Shown here in pieces: positions 4,698 through 7,186 of a DNA stretch of 7,186 nt. A program made the position numbers and the translations under genes. Source of the DNA: Allocoleopsis sp036703385 (GTDB taxonomy: Bacteria > Cyanobacteriota > Cyanobacteriia > Cyanobacteriales > Coleofasciculaceae); contig NZ_DATNPA010000759.1 of NCBI RefSeq assembly GCF_036703385.1, forward strand, positions 1 through 7,186. Direction: 5' to 3'. Under the pieces are notes generated by a model that was given only the letters and a program-made list of their open reading frames with translations, searched no databases and was not told the DNA's origin. Positions within the stretch are counted from its first letter, which is position 1. Each line of letters starts with the position of its first letter.

Positions 4698-6299
4698 ATG
4701 GCGATCGCAATTGATTTTGGCACAAGTAACACTGTAATTACGCGCTGGAATGCCGCAACCCAGCAACCTGAAACCCTCAGCTTACCAGGACTTTCGCTGA
4801 AATTAGGGGACAATCCTCCTTTAATCCCCAGTTTGCTCTATATAGAAGATGCGAATCAGGGTAAAGTCTTAGTTGGGCAGGAAGTACGTGACAAAGGACT
4901 CGATCTAACTAATGACCCCCGCTTCTTCCGCAGCTTCAAACGGGGAATTGGTGCTGACATTCAGGGATTCTTACCGGAACTGGATGAGAAAGCTGTAAGT
5001 TTTGAGCAGGTCGGGCAATGGTTTCTAGAGCGAATTATTGAACAACTGAAAACCACTGAGGACGGTGCTATTGATTCCTTAATTCTCACCGTGCCAGTGG
5101 ATAGCTTTGAAGCCTATCGTCATTGGTTGAGTGGCGTCTGCCAATCCCTGCCAGTGGAACAGTTACGCATCTTGGATGAACCCACGGCTGCTGCTTTGGG
5201 CTATGGCATTGCCAATGGGCAAACCCTCCTCGTGGTTGACTTTGGCGGTGGTACTCTGGATTTATCTCTAGTACAACTCAATCAGGACGCCCAACCGGGT
5301 AAAAAGCCCTTGGGTTTTATCGTCAAGTGGGGTGAGAAGCTGCTGGGGGAAAGTTCGGGACAGAAGGTAAAAATCGCCCGTGTACTCTCCAAGGCGGGGC
5401 AGAACTTGGGTGGCTCGGATATTGATAACTGGCTGGTGGATTACTTTGCCGAGACTCAAGGATTGACGCGATCGCCTCTGACCACCCGTCTTGCCGAACG
5501 ATTGAAAATCCAGCTTTCTGAACAGGAGTCGGCAACGCAAGTCTATTTCAACGACGAAACCTTGGAGAGTTACGAACTCAAGCTTGATCGCAAGACGTTT
5601 CAAACCATCTTGAAAGAACACCAGTTTTTTGAGACACTGGACGATATGATGGCACAACTCTTGCAACAAGGGCGTCGCGCCGGGATAGAAGTGCCCGATA
5701 TCGATGCTGTCTTGTTAGTCGGTGGCAGCGTTAAAATTCCAGCCGTTCAGGACTGGGTGAAGCAATACTTCGACGCTGATAAAATTCGTTGTGAGAAACC
5801 CTTTGAAGCGATCGCACAAGGCGCACTTCAGCTGGCTCAAGGCATCGAAATCCAGGATTTCCTTTACCACAGTTACGGCATCCGCTATTGGGATAGGCGC
5901 AACAACTGCCATAACTGGCATTCCATTATCAAAGCCGGACAGGCTTACCCGATGAGTGAACCCGTTGAACTCCTATTGGGGGCATCGGTAGACAACCAAC
6001 CCAGCATTGAACTCATTGTTGGAGAGTTGGGTTCACAGACGGGGGCGACGGAAGTGTATTTTGATGGCGATCGCTTAATTACCCGTCAGATAGGCGGGGG
6101 TAAAACGGCCGTACAACCTCTCAATGATCGGGATGGGGCGAGAACCATTGCTCAACTGACTCCTCCAGGAAATCCAGGACGCGATCGTATCAAAATTCAG
6201 TTTTGGGTGGATGCTGGGCGTTCTCTACGAATTAATGTGGAAGATTTACTGACTCAACAACCCTTATTGCAGAATCAGGTGGTTGCTCAGTTGAGTTAA
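4698..6299 (+). CDS. Hsp70-family protein (DnaK-like ATPase without the C-terminal lid)
   Basis: The 533-residue product has a full Hsp70 nucleotide-binding domain (about 1-380). Visible are the phosphate-1 motif AIDFGTSNTV (4-13), Lys81 in F-K-R at the place of the DnaK catalytic lysine, the connect-1 motif DEPTAAALGYG from 160, the phosphate-2 motif DFGGGTLDLS from 181, GGSDID near 238, and the adenosine motif VGGSVKIPAV from 341. Residues about 385-533 resemble a beta substrate-binding domain, including LRINVEDL near the end. The alpha-helical lid and tail are missing, which accounts for its being about 100 residues shorter than DnaK. Related stand-alone Hsp70-family proteins occur in cyanobacteria beside true DnaK; their clients are unknown. 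It is presumably a cytoplasmic ATP-driven chaperone or regulator. No dnaJ or grpE lies nearby. The ATG at 4698 starts exactly at the family's conserved N-terminus; codons 2-4 sit on a HIP1 octamer. There is no clear ribosome site. Confidence 0.92.
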   Translation: MAIAIDFGTSNTVITRWNAATQQPETLSLPGLSLKLGDNPPLIPSLLYIEDANQGKVLVGQEVRDKGLDLTNDPRFFRSFKRGIGADIQGFLPELDEKAVSFEQVGQWFLERIIEQLKTTEDGAIDSLILTVPVDSFEAYRHWLSGVCQSLPVEQLRILDEPTAAALGYGIANGQTLLVVDFGGGTLDLSLVQLNQDAQPGKKPLGFIVKWGEKLLGESSGQKVKIARVLSKAGQNLGGSDIDNWLVDYFAETQGLTRSPLTTRLAERLKIQLSEQESATQVYFNDETLESYELKLDRKTFQTILKEHQFFETLDDMMAQLLQQGRRAGIEVPDIDAVLLVGGSVKIPAVQDWVKQYFDADKIRCEKPFEAIAQGALQLAQGIEIQDFLYHSYGIRYWDRRNNCHNWHSIIKAGQAYPMSEPVELLLGASVDNQPSIELIVGELGSQTGATEVYFDGDRLITRQIGGGKTAVQPLNDRDGARTIAQLTPPGNPGRDRIKIQFWVDAGRSLRINVEDLLTQQPLLQNQVVAQLS

Positions 6300-6334
6300 T
6301 GTAGTGAACTTGTATTTAATACAGGTTTTTGTAG

Positions 6335-6354
6335 GGGCACGATATATCGTGCCC
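6335..6354. terminator. Terminator-like palindrome after the Hsp70-like gene
   Basis: GGGCACGA-TATA-TCGTGCCC is a perfect palindrome 35 bases after the Hsp70-like stop: an eight-pair GC-rich stem with a four-base loop. Only a broken T-rich stretch (TTGCTTTG) follows, so it is a weak intrinsic terminator at best. GTAGGGGCAC...GTGCCC palindromes are also a common dispersed repeat between cyanobacterial genes, so it may be a mobile repeat serving as a transcript end. Confidence 0.5.
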
Positions 6355-6363
6355 TTGCTTTGT

Positions 6364-6412
6364 GGTGTAGGTAAATGAAAACCGCTATAGACTGGTGAGT
6401 GCCACCTACACC
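6364..6412. repeat. Inverted repeat GGTGTAGGT / ACCTACACC
   Basis: GGTGTAGGT (6364-6372) is the exact complement of ACCTACACC (6404-6412), with 31 bases between. It fills most of the space between the Hsp70-like terminator and the start of the next open frame at 6432. It may be part of the same dispersed repeat as the 6335-6354 palindrome or a regulatory stem in the next gene's leader. Confidence 0.5.
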
Positions 6413-6431
6413 TCCTCTGTTGTTAGCTAGC

Positions 6432-7186
6432 ATGTCTTTCACTCAAGAAATAGAAACATCACAAGATGTACTCGAAAATGTTATCTTTCCTCCTCTCGAA
6501 AAAACGAAAAGCATCGCTGTCCGAAACGCCTCTAATGCTTCAGTAAAAGTCCCTAAAAACGTCAGGGGGTTTTCCTTGAACTCTCCAGGTAGAAGGATTC
6601 GGCAAGATTTCCGGGGGCGGTTTTTCGGAAACTGATAAGTTCTTTACATACGAAGGAGAGAGTGCAGAAGCTGAGTTGTTAGGACGGTTCGCAGACCCGA
6701 TCGAGGCGATCGTTAAAGATGCAGTAACCGTTAAACCCTCTTATAACGGAACTGCCATTGAAGCCTTTTTTACTCCAAATAACCTAACCCTTGATGAAGC
6801 AAAGAAGCTGAGTGGCTATGCTTATTTTAATTGGTACCAAATTGTCGCTAAACTGCCGAAAAGCGTAGATGAGGAAAATGAGAAGCTAATAAAAGAGGGA
6901 GAAGAGCCTGTTTTCTCTTCTCGTCAATCTCCAAACCTGCCTATATCTGCACCTATGATCGACTCACCATTGTCAGGTTGGTCATATTGGCAACGCCGTA
7001 ATAATTTCTCAGAATTTGCCAAGGAAGAGATTTTCAACGATAATTTGCCCTTCTACTACGATGAGCAAGAACCATCAATTATTCCACTCAATACGATACT
7101 TCCATTCGGTCGGCTGAATGATACTCGCAAGGAACAAGAAATTGGCGGCTCTCCCTTTGGCTCAGCCAAAACGTTGAGATTTTTTG
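6432..7186 (+). pseudogene. Frameshifted, window-truncated gene of unknown family
   Basis: A frame from ATG 6432 (MSFTQEIETSQDVLENVIFP...; an in-frame GTG at 6399 is an alternative) ends at TGA 6633-6635. A second frame, shifted by one base, opens after a TGA at 6577-6579 and runs unbroken to the window edge. Near 6580-6633 the first frame turns arginine-rich (R-R-I-R-Q-D-F-R-G-R), whereas the second reads sensibly (V-E-G-F-G-K-I-S-G-G-G-F-S-E-T-D-K). The second frame has no ATG until about 6955. A single-base indel within 6580-6633 would join both into one gene of at least about 250 residues. The downstream part is acidic and aromatic (FFTYEGES, YAYFNWYQIV, GWSYW, DNLPFYYDE). It loosely recalls cyanobacterial exported proteins with N-W-x-Q and L-P-F-Y-x motifs, but no signal peptide or membrane segment is seen. 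The family is not recognised. A sequencing error is possible. Confidence 0.55.

Noticed and set aside
4429..4737. 102-codon open frame starting MRLRFKNIVVGLG on the plus strand
   Set aside because: Over half of it translates the two palindromic repeats in different frames (Arg-rich stretches), it overlaps the certain start of the Hsp70-like gene by 40 bases, and it has no ribosome site. The first 30 codons could be a decayed gene start, but nothing supports that.
4527..4766. 79-codon minus-strand frame
   Set aside because: It is antisense to the repeats and to the Hsp70-like start; its composition reflects the repeat sequence.
5268..5921. Several minus-strand frames within the Hsp70-like gene
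   Set aside because: The plus strand carries intact, ordered Hsp70 motifs across the whole stretch, so these are shadows.
1..7186. tRNA or rRNA genes
   Set aside because: Looking through the spacers I found no cloverleaf, T-loop consensus (GGTTCGAATCC-like) or rRNA signature.

Overview
The window looks like chromosomal DNA from a cyanobacterium. The octamer GCGATCGC (HIP1) occurs 11 times in 7.2 kb (at 68, 368, 1918, 2324, 2816, 4579, 4659, 4701, 5468, 5808 and 6067), roughly once per 650 bases. Spacers are long and full of short palindromic and GATAGCG-type repeats, and the small proteins resemble cyanobacterial families. A repeat-rich, probably filamentous genome is my inference; I cannot name a genus.

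Layout: 1-142 (-) is the N-terminal end of an IS200-like (Y1/RAYT) transposase running off the left edge. 221-1765 (-) encodes an exported GHL10-type glycoside hydrolase related to E. coli DigH/YddW. Its leader abuts a compact tandem/palindromic repeat block (1791-1896). 2106-3299 (+) is rlmN, the radical-SAM rRNA/tRNA adenosine C2 methyltransferase. 3300-3742 is a repeat mosaic: a strong 63-base inverted repeat just after rlmN, AATTCGTAATTA-type repeats, and a hairpin that may be the worn right end of an IS200/IS605 element. 3743-3922 (-) encodes a 59-residue four-cysteine zinc-ribbon protein. 3923-4697 is a 775-base gap with operator-like dyads and two near-identical 36-base palindromic repeats. 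4698-6299 (+) encodes a 533-residue Hsp70-family protein that lacks the usual helical lid. From 6432 (+) to the right edge lies a frameshifted gene of unrecognised family, probably a pseudogene.

The genes do not form an operon or an evident pathway: strands alternate, spacers are large, and the functions (envelope glycan hydrolysis, ribosome/tRNA methylation, chaperone-like ATPase, transposase) are unrelated. I found no convincing new multi-gene system. The parts most worth a second look are the dense and varied inverted repeats beside a RAYT-like transposase, the lid-less Hsp70 with twin hairpins in its leader, the small zinc-ribbon protein, and the frameshifted gene at the right edge.
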